Translations under genes and position numbers: made by a program
NCBI GenBank assembly: GCA_002343185.1
Contig: DDRT01000014.1
Span: 1 to 64,000, forward strand
Reading direction: 5' to 3'
From: Deltaproteobacteria bacterium UBA2409
GTDB taxonomy: Bacteria > Bdellovibrionota_C > UBA2361 > DDRT01
DNA: 64,000 bases
Shown here: positions 9,206 to 18,221 of the stretch, piece after piece
How positions within the stretch are numbered: the first letter of the stretch is position 1
How the letters are laid out: the number at the start of each line of letters is the position of its first letter
Notes under the pieces: model-generated
What the model saw: the letters and a program-made list of their open reading frames with translations, nothing else
Database searches by the model: none
What the model was told of the DNA's origin: nothing

Positions 9206-9322
9206 AAAATATTTAAACTCCAAAGCTCTTTATTTTAAACGTAGGGCGTGACCCCTACCCAGTTTCTATAGAGGGATATGCAAGGATAGTAGACTTGTGA
9301 CTCATATAAAAGTAAAATTTTT

Positions 9323-9820
9323 ATGAGAGATTTTCGTAGGTTAGGTATGATTACGGCACTTGGGGTTGTTTTAGTAGTAGTTGGGGTGCTTGGAACCCTT
9401 CTTCCGATACTACCTGGAGCACCTGTTTCTTTCCTTGGATTCTTCCTTATAGCTTGGGCTGATGACTTTGAGAGGGTAGGAGCAGGGGTACTTGTCTTCA
9501 CAGGAACACTTGTATTCCTCGGACAGATTTTCGATTTTATCGCTACAAAGTATGGAGTGTCGAAAGCAGGAGCCTCGAAGTATGGAGTATGGGGTGCATT
9601 ATTAGGAGTTCTTTTTGGAATTTTCCTAGGTCCTTTAGGCATAGTAATTGGCCCGGTTGTAGGGGCAATTATAGGAGAGCTTCTATTTCAGCGAACTTTG
9701 GTGAGGTCAGGGATTATTGGTGTTGCAGCTGGCGCAAGTATTATTGTCTCTTTGTTTGTAAAGATGCTGCTTTTATTGATCGCAATCGCAGTTTTTGTGG
9801 TTGAGTATTATGGAGGGTGA
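9323..9820 (+). CDS. DUF456 family membrane protein
   Basis: The 165-residue membrane protein carries both halves of the DUF456 pattern: LLPILPGAPVSFLGF near residues 26-40 and a Gly-rich helix pair (GVWGALLGVLFGIFLGPLG, then GPVVGAIIGELL). Four to five membrane helices are expected. The molecular function of the family is not established. It diverges from the VirB2-like gene and is followed by about 400 bases without genes. Confidence 0.88.
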   Translation: MRDFRRLGMITALGVVLVVVGVLGTLLPILPGAPVSFLGFFLIAWADDFERVGAGVLVFTGTLVFLGQIFDFIATKYGVSKAGASKYGVWGALLGVLFGIFLGPLGIVIGPVVGAIIGELLFQRTLVRSGIIGVAAGASIIVSLFVKMLLLLIAIAVFVVEYYGG

Positions 9821-9923
9821 AATCGGGTGCTGTTTAATTCACAGGTTAGAACCACCTAAGATACAACTTTGATATCCACGAATGTCTTGAAAACTCAAAG
9901 AATTTCTACACCTTGAACGGTTA

Positions 9924-9956
9924 CAAAAATGGCGTCAAAGTGTAACCTTTGACGCC
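9924..9956 (-). terminator. Possible terminator of the tat operon (minus strand)
   Basis: GGCGTCAAAG (9931-9940) and CTTTGACGCC (9947-9956) form a 10-bp perfect stem with a 6-base loop. On the minus strand it is followed by ATTTTTG. It lies about 270 bases past tatC with no gene between, so it may end tat transcripts, or it may simply be a mobile repeat; the distance argues for caution. Confidence 0.45.
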
Positions 9957-10110
9957 CCAGGTTACTCCCCCGCGCGGGGAGGGAGTTAGGGGAGTTCCCT
10001 TACATTCAGTATGAAGTTTTTTGTCAGCTTAGTGCAATCAAAGTTAGTTAGGAAAAGCTTGGATTTTTGGTGGTAATAGAAATTGGGAGAAGGGGCGAGA
10101 ATTTCCTAAA

Positions 10111-10215
10111 AATTTCGGCTGTCGGCAATCGGGGAACTGCTTTCGGCTATCGGCTCACGGAGAGACAGAGAACTGAGATGCGGAGAGACAGATAGCGAGG
10201 AGACAGAGACACCGA
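10111..10215. repeat. CGGCTATCGG-type low-complexity repeat, copy 1
   Basis: The tract contains tandem variants of TCGGCTATCGGCT and GGAGAGACAGA. A shorter relative with GATAGCTGTTAGCTGA and CGAGAACTGAAGA lies at 32038-32112. It is non-coding and AG-rich on one side, and probably a degenerate dispersed repeat. Confidence 0.55.
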
Positions 10216-10227
10216 ACAATTCGAAAA

Positions 10228-10938
10228 CTATCCTTTCCCCGCCACCTTAGCTACCCAAATACTAATCCCATATAAAATTAATAACGGTACAGCTAACAGA
10301 AATTGACTCATCACATCTGGAGGTGAAAGAACGCCTGCTACGATAAAAATTCCGACTATCGCATATCTTAATCCATCAATTAGAGTTCTATGAGTAATTG
10401 CACCACTCTTTGTTAAAAAATAACTTAGTACCGGCATCTCAAAAACTAACCCTAAGCCAACCGTAGTTTTTACAGTCATATTTAAATATTCAGTTAGTCT
10501 TATCTCGGGTGTTACCCCCATTATTTCGTATTGCGATCTAAAAAACTCAAATGCAACTGGAAGAATAATCTCAAAACCAAACCATGCACCTGTAAGAAAA
10601 AGGGCAGTTGAAAAGAAAACAAATGGAGTAACTAATTTTCTTTCACCATCATGTAATCCAGGTGCTACGAACTTCCAAGCTTGATAAAAGACCAGTGGTG
10701 ATGCGATCAATAATCCAACAAAAACAGAGATCCAAAGTCTAATTGAAAACCCTTCACCTGGCCCTGTTCCGATTAATCTATAACCTTCAAATCCTGATGA
10801 ATGAGGACGTTTTAGTAATTCTAAAACCTCGGCGGTGTATGAAAATGCAATTACAGCACAGATCCCAACACCAATGAGACAGATAATTAGCCGTTTTCTT
10901 AATTCCCTTAGATGTTCAAAAAAAGACATCTCACTCAT
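10228..10938 (-). CDS. tatC: Sec-independent protein translocase TatC
   Basis: TatC is the receptor of the twin-arginine pathway and moves folded proteins across the inner membrane. The 236 residues show the conserved cytoplasmic start SFFEHLRELRKRLI with the key Glu and Arg, six membrane helices, WKFVAPGL, and a loop before helix 5 in VFEMPVL. It overlaps tatA by 8 bases and is the last gene of a methyltransferase-tatA-tatC unit. Confidence 0.96.
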   Translation of the reverse strand: MSEMSFFEHLRELRKRLIICLIGVGICAVIAFSYTAEVLELLKRPHSSGFEGYRLIGTGPGEGFSIRLWISVFVGLLIASPLVFYQAWKFVAPGLHDGERKLVTPFVFFSTALFLTGAWFGFEIILPVAFEFFRSQYEIMGVTPEIRLTEYLNMTVKTTVGLGLVFEMPVLSYFLTKSGAITHRTLIDGLRYAIVGIFIVAGVLSPPDVMSQFLLAVPLLILYGISIWVAKVAGKG

Positions 10939-11170
10939 GTTCTTCTTTCTCGGTGGTAGCAGTAAGAGTTGATGAGATCTCTTTTTTTATCTCTTCAGCG
11001 GGAGTGTAAACAGCATTGTATACTTCTCGTCTTAGATCGTTTGATTGCCTTTGAAGACCTCTGAAGGTGTTCATAATTGTTTTAGCAACTTTAGGTAATT
11101 CGTCCGGGCCAAACACAATCAGTGCAACTGCTGCTACTACCAATAATTCTCCCCAACTAAGTCCGAACAT
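10931..11170 (-). CDS. tatA: Sec-independent translocase subunit TatA/TatB
   Basis: The 79-residue protein has one N-terminal membrane helix (ELLVVAAVALIVF) followed by the hallmark FGPDELPKVAKT and an amphipathic helix, then a charged tail. The Gly-Pro-Asp-Glu-Leu-Pro hinge is also common in TatB, so it may be a TatB or a TatA doing both jobs; only one such gene is present here. It overlaps tatC by 8 bases and the upstream methyltransferase by 14. Confidence 0.92.
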   Translation of the reverse strand: MFGLSWGELLVVAAVALIVFGPDELPKVAKTIMNTFRGLQRQSNDLRREVYNAVYTPAEEIKKEISSTLTATTEKEEHE

Positions 11171-11765
11171 TGCCTTTTCCTAATTTAATATGAATAAGAT
11201 ACTGGTAAGCGAATAGGGAGGGAAGGGTGTCACTGAAACATTTTCTGAGTCTTCCAAAAGTAGGGGTATTTTTAGGTAAGATTAACTCCAGAGGCACAAT
11301 GCTTCCTGATAAAGAGCCACTATAATTACTTAAAAGATTGATCAGTGCTTTAGCCCTCTTTATTGAGAAAAATTGAAGGTGGGAGCGATCTAAGATTCCC
11401 CGATCTTGGTACTCAAAAAAGCCAAACAAAATACTAAGTCTAATACTCCAGTGAGTTATGTTGGGCACTGAAATTAGAATCTCATTTGGAGAGAATCTTT
11501 TGACAGAATCTAACAGTACACTTTCAGGATCTGGCATATGCTCTAAAACATCTAAAAAAAGCAAAGTATCGTAGTGCTTGTCTGGCACATCATTAAGGGA
11601 TGAATAAACTGTTCCTGGCTCAACTTCATCAACGGTTTTATAAGGAAGATGTTTTTTTATAAATCCTGAGCCAGCTCCAACATCAAGAATCGTTCTTTCC
11701 CTATCCTTTAGGAGATCTAAAGCCCAAGTGTGACTAGAGCCGAAGAAAAGCTTTTCCTGATACAT
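11157..11765 (-). CDS. SAM-dependent methyltransferase, class I (UbiG/MetW-like)
   Basis: The Rossmann SAM motif TILDVGAGSGFIKKHL lies near the N-terminus, followed by an acidic strand-2 end (VDEVEPG) and post-I motif DTLLFLDVLEHMPDPESVL, as in small-molecule O/N-methyltransferases. The product is about 202 residues when started at ATG 11765. An upstream in-frame ATG at 11819 would run toward murC, and no good ribosome site marks either start. The substrate is unknown. It is the first gene of the tat unit and diverges from murC. Confidence 0.8.
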   Translation of the reverse strand: MYQEKLFFGSSHTWALDLLKDRERTILDVGAGSGFIKKHLPYKTVDEVEPGTVYSSLNDVPDKHYDTLLFLDVLEHMPDPESVLLDSVKRFSPNEILISVPNITHWSIRLSILFGFFEYQDRGILDRSHLQFFSIKRAKALINLLSNYSGSLSGSIVPLELILPKNTPTFGRLRKCFSDTLPSLFAYQYLIHIKLGKGNVRT

Positions 11766-11842
11766 ATCGAAGTTAAGTTTACATATGTTTCTCCTACTTG
11801 CCCATGTTTTTGTTCGCAAACTGTGGTAGGATTTTCCCCTTC

Positions 11843-13198
11843 ATGTATCACTCAAAGCTACACTTTCACTTTGTTGGAATCGGCGGTTCTGGAATGTCAG
11901 GACTTGCTGAAATTGTGCTTGGCTTAGGCTTTTCAGTCTCAGGTAGTGACGAGAAACAGTCAGAGATAGTCTCAAGGCTAATTAAGCTAGGCGCTAATGT
12001 CCAGATCGGGCATAGCGCTCAAAATCTCCCTCCAGAAACATCGCTTGTAGTACTTAGCTCAGCTATTAAAAAGAATAATCCTGAGGCTCTTGAAGGACTC
12101 GAAAGAAGAATTCCTGTTATAAAGCGTGCTGAGCTTTTAGCAGAACTCATGAGACTTCATTACTCAGTCGGAGTAGCAGGAAGCCATGGGAAAACAACAA
12201 CTACTAGTCTTGTTAGTTTAATTCTTGAAGAGGGTAAGCTTGACCCTACGGTAATCGTCGGAGGTAAACTTGCTCACCTTGGTGGTGGTGGACGCGTTGG
12301 AAGGGGTGATTATCTGGTTGCAGAGACCGATGAAAGTGATAGGAGTTTTTTACTTTTAAAACCTACAATCGCAGTTGTTACTAACATAGATAAGGAACAT
12401 CTTAACGCCTATACATCTTTCGAAGAGCTTGAAGAGAGTTTCCATAGCTTTGTACTTTCCATTCCATTTTATGGGTTAGCGGTTCTTTGTTTAGATGAAT
12501 TAAGAGATCTTTGTAAAAAATTAACTCAGGAAAGACCTATTAGGCTTCTAACATACGGATTCTCTAGTGATGCTGACATTGTGGGAAGTGAGCCAGTAAT
12601 TAATGGATGGAGTACTGAGTTTAGTATCAAAGTCAAAGGGGAGGAGTTTGGTAGAGTTACAATTCCCGTTCCTGGAAGGCATATTGCTTTAAATTCCCTT
12701 GCTGCTGTTGCAGTTGGACTTGAGTTTGGTGTTTCAAAAGACAAAATTATAGATGCACTAGGGAAATTTGAAGGGGTAGGAAGAAGGCTTGAAAAAATAA
12801 AAGAATACAATGGAGCTTTGATCGTAAGTGATTATGCGCATCACCCTACTGAAGTTAGAGCTACTCTTAGTGCTCTTAGAGCTTCAAGTCCAAATTCTAA
12901 AATTATAGGAGTTTTTCAACCGCACAGATACTCCAGACTTAAAGATACACTTTCCGAATATGCAGGAGCCTTTGATAAGTGTGATAGAGTATTTATTACT
13001 GATATCTATGCAGCAGGTGAAGAACAGATTGAAGGCATATCGCCGGAGGCTTTAGTTTTGGCTTCAAAGCATAAAAACCTCTCTACTTCTGGAGATCTTG
13101 TTAATACTCTAAATATCCTAAGAGAAACCATTTCCCCTGGAGATCTAGTAGTTTTTATGGGGGCAGGCTCTATTGGAGGCGCTCCATACGAGCTATGA
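11843..13198 (+). CDS. murC: UDP-N-acetylmuramate--L-alanine ligase MurC
   Basis: MurC adds L-Ala to UDP-MurNAc using ATP, the first amino-acid step of peptidoglycan precursor synthesis. It shows the N-terminal HFVGIGGSGMSGLAE Rossmann loop, the ATP loop VAGSHGKTTTTSLVS, ETDESDRSF and the Mur ligase C-terminal motif SDYAHHPTEVRATL. ATG 11843 gives 451 residues and puts the glycine loop at the usual distance from the N-terminus; an upstream ATG at 11798 adds 15 atypical residues. It overlaps murB by 4 bases (ATGA). Confidence 0.97.
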   Translation: MYHSKLHFHFVGIGGSGMSGLAEIVLGLGFSVSGSDEKQSEIVSRLIKLGANVQIGHSAQNLPPETSLVVLSSAIKKNNPEALEGLERRIPVIKRAELLAELMRLHYSVGVAGSHGKTTTTSLVSLILEEGKLDPTVIVGGKLAHLGGGGRVGRGDYLVAETDESDRSFLLLKPTIAVVTNIDKEHLNAYTSFEELEESFHSFVLSIPFYGLAVLCLDELRDLCKKLTQERPIRLLTYGFSSDADIVGSEPVINGWSTEFSIKVKGEEFGRVTIPVPGRHIALNSLAAVAVGLEFGVSKDKIIDALGKFEGVGRRLEKIKEYNGALIVSDYAHHPTEVRATLSALRASSPNSKIIGVFQPHRYSRLKDTLSEYAGAFDKCDRVFITDIYAAGEEQIEGISPEALVLASKHKNLSTSGDLVNTLNILRETISPGDLVVFMGAGSIGGAPYEL

Positions 13199-14004
13199 AG
13201 GGAAGAGATCTCACAACTATAAAAACTGGTGGAGAGATTAAGAAACTTTATAGACCAAAAACAGTTATAGAACTCATAGATCTATTAAAAAAATTCGAGT
13301 CTTATAAAATTCTCGGTTTTGGAAGTAATCTTTTAATCAGTGATGAAGGGATAGAGGAGCCAGTAATATCCTATCAAGGAAACAGTCTTGAAATTAATGG
13401 TAAAGAAGTGATCGTGGAGGCTGGCTATGGGCTAATGTCTTTAGCAAGAAAAACTTCTGAGCTTGGACTTTCAGGCTTAGAGTTTGCCGGCGGAATTCCA
13501 GCCTCAGTTGGAGGAGCTTGTTTTATGAATGCAGGCGCTCACGGTGGAGAGATAGGAGATGTTTTAAGTAGAGTATGGTTCGTAAAAGATGGTAGGGAAG
13601 AGAGTTTAGCAAGATCTGAACTTAAGATGAGTTACAGATTTAGCGGAATCGATGGCTTAGTCACTAAAGCACAGTTTTCTCTTGTAGATTCCAGTAACTC
13701 TAAAGAACTTCTAGCTAAAAATTTAGCCTACAGAAAATCTACCCAACCACTTAGTTTGCCATCTTTTGGGTCAGTTTTTAGAAATCCTGATGGTAAAAAA
13801 GCAGGTCAAATTATCGAGTCTTTAGGATTAAAGGGCTTTCAGATAGGAGGAGCTAAGATCTCAGAGCTTCATGCAAACTGGATAGTAAATCCTCTAAAAA
13901 ATGCAACAAGTAGCGAGGTAATGTCGTTAATTCAATATGTTAAAGATAAGGCTATAAATGAGCTTGGTTTAGAGCTTGAGCCTGAGGTAGTAATGTGGTT
14001 TTGA
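13195..14004 (+). CDS. murB: UDP-N-acetylenolpyruvoylglucosamine reductase MurB
   Basis: MurB is the FAD/NADPH enzyme that reduces UDP-GlcNAc-enolpyruvate to UDP-MurNAc. The 269 residues contain ILGFGSNLLISDEG (FAD), LEFAGGIPASVGGACFMNAGAHG, the catalytic-region YRKSTQPLSLPSFGSVF and the C-terminal AGQIIESLGLKG and LEPEVVMW. The Ser of PSFGSVFRNP is the proton donor position. Length fits the shorter type II enzymes. It is coupled to murC and followed 34 bases later by an unknown gene in the slot where ddl usually sits. Confidence 0.96.
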   Translation: MKGRDLTTIKTGGEIKKLYRPKTVIELIDLLKKFESYKILGFGSNLLISDEGIEEPVISYQGNSLEINGKEVIVEAGYGLMSLARKTSELGLSGLEFAGGIPASVGGACFMNAGAHGGEIGDVLSRVWFVKDGREESLARSELKMSYRFSGIDGLVTKAQFSLVDSSNSKELLAKNLAYRKSTQPLSLPSFGSVFRNPDGKKAGQIIESLGLKGFQIGGAKISELHANWIVNPLKNATSSEVMSLIQYVKDKAINELGLELEPEVVMWF

Positions 14005-14038
14005 TTAGCAGACTAGCATCGGATAACCTATAGCCGTT

Positions 14039-15022
14039 ATGCGTTTTGTGGCTAATCTTACAGATACGGAGTACCTGGCTCTTCAAATTGGTGCAACTTT
14101 TGATAGTGATCTTTTTCGTGATTTTAGACCAAGTATTGATACGAATGATTCTAATGAGTTTTCAGAGTGGATAAGAAATCTTAGAGGCCTTGAAGAGGCT
14201 GCAAATGCTCAGAGCATGGAGTATTCCGATGCTGCTATAGCTGCAAAGCAAGCTGCAAAAGATGGAAACTGGGTCTTATTTTCAAAAGCTATAGGTTCTA
14301 TGAAAGAACCGCCTATAAAATTAATTGAGTTATTGAATGAGTGTTTTGGATATTTTTTAGAGTCAGGAAATATTTCTGATAGCAAAGTCCTTGCTGACAA
14401 ACTTCTTGGGTATTCAGGAAGAGGAGAGAGAGAAAGAAAGATTTTCGAAAAGCAGGGAACAGATCTTGATCGGATAACTGGGGTACTGGCTAGATCTGAT
14501 CTTTCCAGTGAAGATTTCAGACACCTTGGATCAGTTGCAATTTCATCCCCTCAGATTCGAGAGGATTTTATTGATGCAGTAAATCGAGATTGCGATAAGC
14601 CTAGAATGTGTTGGGTAGCTCCACTTGGAATGCGAGCTCTTCTACAGGATAATTTTAATGATCCGGAGAGGTTTCCAATTGCCCTTGGTTTGTTGAATTC
14701 GACATTGAAAAGCCCTGGGATCGTTAAAACCCTGATTGACGAGGGGATCAAGTACAATAGAGTTGCCTTCGACCAAGATAATTTAAAGTTAGCTTTTGAC
14801 TCAATAAAAGATTATGAGCCGGAAGGTAAAAAAGAGAGTTTTGAGTGGCATCTTTTTAAGGCTAGGGCAAAAGTTCATCTAGGTGAGTCCTACCAGGATC
14901 ATATCGAAAAGGCTTATGAGCTCGCAAATGAATGCTCCTGGGCTCACTCGAGATATGTTTCAACTACAAGACAGGCGGCTATAAATCAGGTGAATTCTTT
15001 AGTTGAAGAGCTTAAGCTCTAA
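14039..15022 (+). CDS. Unknown helical protein in the mur-fts cluster
   Basis: The 327-residue product has no signal peptide, no membrane helix and no motif I recognise. It appears all-helical, with possible TPR/SEL1-like units toward the end (FEWHLFKARAKVHLGESYQDHIEKAYELA reads as helix-turn-helix pairs). It occupies the place between murB and ftsQ where D-Ala-D-Ala ligase is normally encoded, but lacks any ATP-grasp features and is not Ddl. Position suggests a cytoplasmic partner in cell-wall or division work; this is inference from context only. Confidence 0.65.
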   Translation: MRFVANLTDTEYLALQIGATFDSDLFRDFRPSIDTNDSNEFSEWIRNLRGLEEAANAQSMEYSDAAIAAKQAAKDGNWVLFSKAIGSMKEPPIKLIELLNECFGYFLESGNISDSKVLADKLLGYSGRGERERKIFEKQGTDLDRITGVLARSDLSSEDFRHLGSVAISSPQIREDFIDAVNRDCDKPRMCWVAPLGMRALLQDNFNDPERFPIALGLLNSTLKSPGIVKTLIDEGIKYNRVAFDQDNLKLAFDSIKDYEPEGKKESFEWHLFKARAKVHLGESYQDHIEKAYELANECSWAHSRYVSTTRQAAINQVNSLVEELKL

Positions 15023-15075
15023 ATTCCCCCCTGTGGAATTACAAGTCTCCATGTTAAGCTTGGTTATTGCGGTTT

Positions 15076-15750
15076 ATGAAAAGGGTTTTTCTTTTAATAC
15101 CATTTTTGGGATCTCTCTTCTTTCTCCCTAAAGATGCTCTATTCGATCTGATTCACCAAAAAGAGATTCTATTTGATGGAGATTCGCTATCAGGAACAGA
15201 AAAAGCTCTTTCGAGGCTACCAATCGAAAAAAGTTTTTTTTACTGGCTTTTTAACCCTACTGAGATAGAGGAATCTCTTGAAAGAGAGCCTTCTATATCA
15301 AAGGCGACCCTTTCAAAATGTGGGCTTAGATGTTTTTTAGTATCAATAAAAAAAAGAGAACCAAAGGGTGTAGTGATTTCAAACGATGGAGCGATCTGGC
15401 TAGTTGGAGATGATGGAGGATTCATTAGAAGAGCAGCTAAGAGCGATCTTAAGCTTCCCTTTATAGGAGGTATTTTTGTTGATAACCCAACTCCTGATCT
15501 TGCAAGAAGAAGAGTCCAGTCGAGTTTAAGGACTTTGGATGAGCTATCCAGTGTTGCTAAAATCAAGAGAATAGAAATTTTGCCAAGAGGAGAGCTTGAT
15601 GTTTTTGTAAAAGATGTCCCTATCAGAATAAAAGATGGGTCAAAGAAGGAATTTGAGCGAGGGGTAAGAGTAGTAAATTTCTATAAGGGGGGCAGTTTAA
15701 AGAGGGTCGATGCTACTTATTCGAAATTCGTGGTTGTTGAAGAGTCCTAA
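15076..15750 (+). CDS. ftsQ: Cell division protein FtsQ/DivIB-like
   Basis: The protein of about 224 residues has a short N-terminus with one membrane helix (VFLLIPFLGSLFFLP), then a POTRA-like domain (PTEIEESLEREPSISKATL...VSIKKREPKGVV) and a second beta domain with VGDDGGFI, as in FtsQ. FtsQ joins FtsB and FtsL in the divisome at the inner membrane. The frame also opens with TTG at 15067, but ATG 15076 is more ordinary. The sequence is diverged; placement directly before ftsA strongly supports the call. Confidence 0.82.
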   Translation: MKRVFLLIPFLGSLFFLPKDALFDLIHQKEILFDGDSLSGTEKALSRLPIEKSFFYWLFNPTEIEESLEREPSISKATLSKCGLRCFLVSIKKREPKGVVISNDGAIWLVGDDGGFIRRAAKSDLKLPFIGGIFVDNPTPDLARRRVQSSLRTLDELSSVAKIKRIEILPRGELDVFVKDVPIRIKDGSKKEFERGVRVVNFYKGGSLKRVDATYSKFVVVEES

Positions 15751-15799
15751 ATCCCCCTTGCATCTATTCACATAACATCGTTTAATTTTCCCATATAAG

Positions 15800-17002
15800 A
15801 TGCCAAAAAAGAGTAAACCCATAGTAGCCCTTGATATTGGAACTTCAAAGATTTCAGCTGTAATTGCCGAGCGAGGCGATGAGGTTAAGATACTTGGATG
15901 TGGTAGTTCAGTCTCAAAAGGAGTCAGAAAAGGTGTCATCATCAACATTGAGAGCACAGTAACGGCTATTAAAGAGGCTCTTAGTCAGGCTGAAGCGATG
16001 GCTGGGGTAAAAGTTAAAAGTTGTATCGCCTCAATCTCAGGAAGTCATCTTGAAGGATTAAATAGCCATGGGGTTGTTGCAGTAAAATCTGGTGAAGTAA
16101 CACGAGATGATGTTGATAGGGTAGTGGATGCTGCAAAAGCAGTAGCGATTCCACTGGATCGGGAAGTTCTTCATGTTATTCCACAAGAGTTTATTATTGA
16201 TAATCAAGATGGGATCCGAGAGCCTGTTGGAATTTCAGGTGTAAGACTTGAAGCCAAAGTGCATGTTGTAACAGGCGCAATATCAAGTTCACAAAATATT
16301 ATTAAATGCGCATCAAGATCAGGTTTAGATACTGATGCGATTGTTGCATCATCTTTAGCTGCCTCAGAAGCTGTGGTTACCCCGGAAGAGATTGAGCTTG
16401 GAGTATGTGTGATGGACATAGGAGGCGGCTCTACTGATATCGTTGTTCATCATAATGGCGCTGTAAAGCTAACTGCTGTAATGCCAGTTGGGGGAAGTCA
16501 TATAACGGCTGATATAGCAGCAGGGCTTAGAACCCCAGTGGCTTCAGCAGAAGAGATTAAACTTAAATTTGGAACATGTCTTGTAAGATCTAGAGCGGAT
16601 GATGAATTGTTCGAGGTTCCCTCAACAGGTGGAAGAGATGAGAGAAAATATTCAAGAAGAGATCTCGCTGATATCATTCAACCAAGAGTTAATGAGATCT
16701 TCTCTGCTATTTACGGATTCTTAAAAGCTCAAGGTTCAGAGGTTTATCTTTCAAGCGGGATAGTATTAACAGGCGGGACTGCATTGTTGCATGGAATACT
16801 TCCACTTGCAGAGGAAACATTCAGGTTGCCGATTAGAATCGGTTCTCCTTCCTCGAAGATTTCAGGTCTTAGCGATCTAGTTCAAAGCCCGGAGTTTTCA
16901 ACTTCAGTAGGTTTGCTATTAAGAGAAACAGGGATGGCTGAACGAAAGAGTCTCTCAGGATCTTTCTCTAAGGTTGCAAACTGGTTTAGGGAGCATTTTT
17001 AA
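15800..17002 (+). CDS. ftsA: Cell division protein FtsA
   Basis: FtsA is the actin-like ATPase that tethers FtsZ to the membrane. It has the phosphate-1 loop IVALDIGTSKISAVI, the SHS2/1C domain region (IASISGSHLEG), phosphate-2 GVCVMDIGGGSTDIVV and the adenosine motif LTGGTALLHGI. The C-terminus KVANWFREHF is the amphipathic membrane-targeting helix. The 400 residues are typical. ftsZ, normally next, is absent: repeats follow and then fbp on the opposite strand. Confidence 0.97.
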   Translation: MPKKSKPIVALDIGTSKISAVIAERGDEVKILGCGSSVSKGVRKGVIINIESTVTAIKEALSQAEAMAGVKVKSCIASISGSHLEGLNSHGVVAVKSGEVTRDDVDRVVDAAKAVAIPLDREVLHVIPQEFIIDNQDGIREPVGISGVRLEAKVHVVTGAISSSQNIIKCASRSGLDTDAIVASSLAASEAVVTPEEIELGVCVMDIGGGSTDIVVHHNGAVKLTAVMPVGGSHITADIAAGLRTPVASAEEIKLKFGTCLVRSRADDELFEVPSTGGRDERKYSRRDLADIIQPRVNEIFSAIYGFLKAQGSEVYLSSGIVLTGGTALLHGILPLAEETFRLPIRIGSPSSKISGLSDLVQSPEFSTSVGLLLRETGMAERKSLSGSFSKVANWFREHF

Positions 17003-17073
17003 GTTTTCCATATAAATTAGAGTTTGGTCACAAGCACTCTCAAAAACGAGTTAGGACAGGCAAAAAAAATTTT

Positions 17074-17203
17074 ACTTGGGGGTCAGGCTACTTGGGGGTC
17101 AGGCCGGGAGGCCTGACCAGGCAAATGCTAGCAGCTGCCTGGTTAGGAATCTATCGTCCGCGCCAGCGGACGAAGCAACAACGGGGCGGCCTGACCCCCA
17201 AGT
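17074..17203. repeat. GGGGTCAGGCC palindromic element, copy a (inverted core)
   Basis: The element is bounded by ACTTGGGGGTCAGGC at 17074 (repeated at 17090) and the inverse GGCCTGACCCCCAAGT at 17188-17203. Inside are the core GGCAAATGCTAGC, which is the reverse complement of the core in copies b and c, and a perfect 8-bp hairpin with a 4-base loop at 17154-17173. It lies between convergent ftsA and fbp. It may be an REP or MITE-like element moved in trans. Confidence 0.85.
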
Positions 17204-17218
17204 TTCGTAACCACCATA

Positions 17219-18199
17219 TCAACTCGCCATAGCCTGATTAAACCACTCCATCTCTTTTTTTGTTCCGACTATAAATCCGGTTCTTTCATGAATAGAGGAT
17301 GGTGTCAGGGATAAAATGCTTTGTTTTCCATTACTGGTAAGTAACCCGGCTTTTTCAGCAATGTATGACACTGGCATCGCCTCATATAGAAGTCTTAGTT
17401 TCCCAGTTGGTTTACTTTTTGTTGCTGGGTGCATAAAAATACCCCCTTTTTTTAGAGTTCTATCAAAATCTGCAACTAGAGAGCCAACATATCTTCCTGA
17501 GTATGGCTTTCCTCTTTCATGAGTCTTTAAAGAGTTAACGTAGCTTTGAACATTAGCTTCCCAATCCCATCCATTTCCTTCATTTACACTATAAGTGTTT
17601 CCTGATTCTGGTGCCTTGATGTCAGGCTCAGTCATAACAAACTCACCTAAAGAAGTATCAAGTGTAAATCCTCTAACAGGTCCTCCAGCGCAGAAAACCA
17701 AGCTTGTTTGAGCTCCATATACTGAATATCCAGCAGCGACTATATCACTTGCCGGCCTTAAAAACTCATTCTCAATTCCTAATCTCTTAAAGATTATAAA
17801 TATCGTTCCAACAGGAATATTAGTTCCAATGTTGCTAGAACCATCTAGTGGATCGAAAGCAACAACATACTTTCCAGATTTAGACCCCCTTGTTACAGGA
17901 AGCACCTCATCTCTTTCTTCAGAGACCATATGTCCAAAGCAGCCTGCAGAGCCTAAGACCTGCTCAAGAACCACATGAGATTCTTCATCAAGTTTTTGAG
18001 TTTTGTCTCCTGAGGCGTTCGTTTCACCTGTGTAACCGTATAGTCCCTTAAAGCCTGCTGTTTGAACCATCTGAGAGAGAACTTTTATCCCGTAACAGAT
18101 TGCAAGCATTAGCTCAGAGAACTCTCCTGTGGCTACTTGGGCTTCCTTTTCATCTTGTCTTATTACACGTGCAAGGGTTCGTTGAATTGGTAGATCCAT
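17219..18199 (-). CDS. fbp: Fructose-1,6-bisphosphatase, class I
   Basis: FBPase hydrolyses fructose 1,6-bisphosphate to fructose 6-phosphate, the committed step of gluconeogenesis. The 326 residues contain the metal-binding signature AFDPLDGSSNIGTN, the upstream acidic SEERDE and YVGSLVADFDRTLKKGGIFM, which contacts the sugar phosphate. It is a single gene, with repeats downstream and a divergent beta-helix gene upstream. Together with the class I aldolase at 27143 it supports gluconeogenic capacity. Confidence 0.96.
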   Translation of the reverse strand: MDLPIQRTLARVIRQDEKEAQVATGEFSELMLAICYGIKVLSQMVQTAGFKGLYGYTGETNASGDKTQKLDEESHVVLEQVLGSAGCFGHMVSEERDEVLPVTRGSKSGKYVVAFDPLDGSSNIGTNIPVGTIFIIFKRLGIENEFLRPASDIVAAGYSVYGAQTSLVFCAGGPVRGFTLDTSLGEFVMTEPDIKAPESGNTYSVNEGNGWDWEANVQSYVNSLKTHERGKPYSGRYVGSLVADFDRTLKKGGIFMHPATKSKPTGKLRLLYEAMPVSYIAEKAGLLTSNGKQSILSLTPSSIHERTGFIVGTKKEMEWFNQAMAS

Positions 18200-18221
18200 C
18201 GGGTAAATACTATCAATAGAG

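Larger units (their letters stand above)
9821..10227. other. 407-base gene-free stretch rich in palindromes
   Basis: No credible open frame is seen. The stretch holds a 10-bp perfect hairpin at 9931-9956, a 12-bp GC palindrome (CCCCGCGCGGGG, 9968-9979) inside a purine/pyrimidine-biased run, and a repetitive tract at 10111-10215 with variants of CGGCTATCGGCT and GGAGAGACAGA. The last tract resembles the one at 32038-32112. Confidence 0.7.

Noticed and set aside
9241..9258. GTAGGG...CCCTAC inverted repeat as an operator between the VirB2-like and DUF456 genes
   Set aside because: Only 6-bp arms with a 6-base loop, which is expected by chance at this length.
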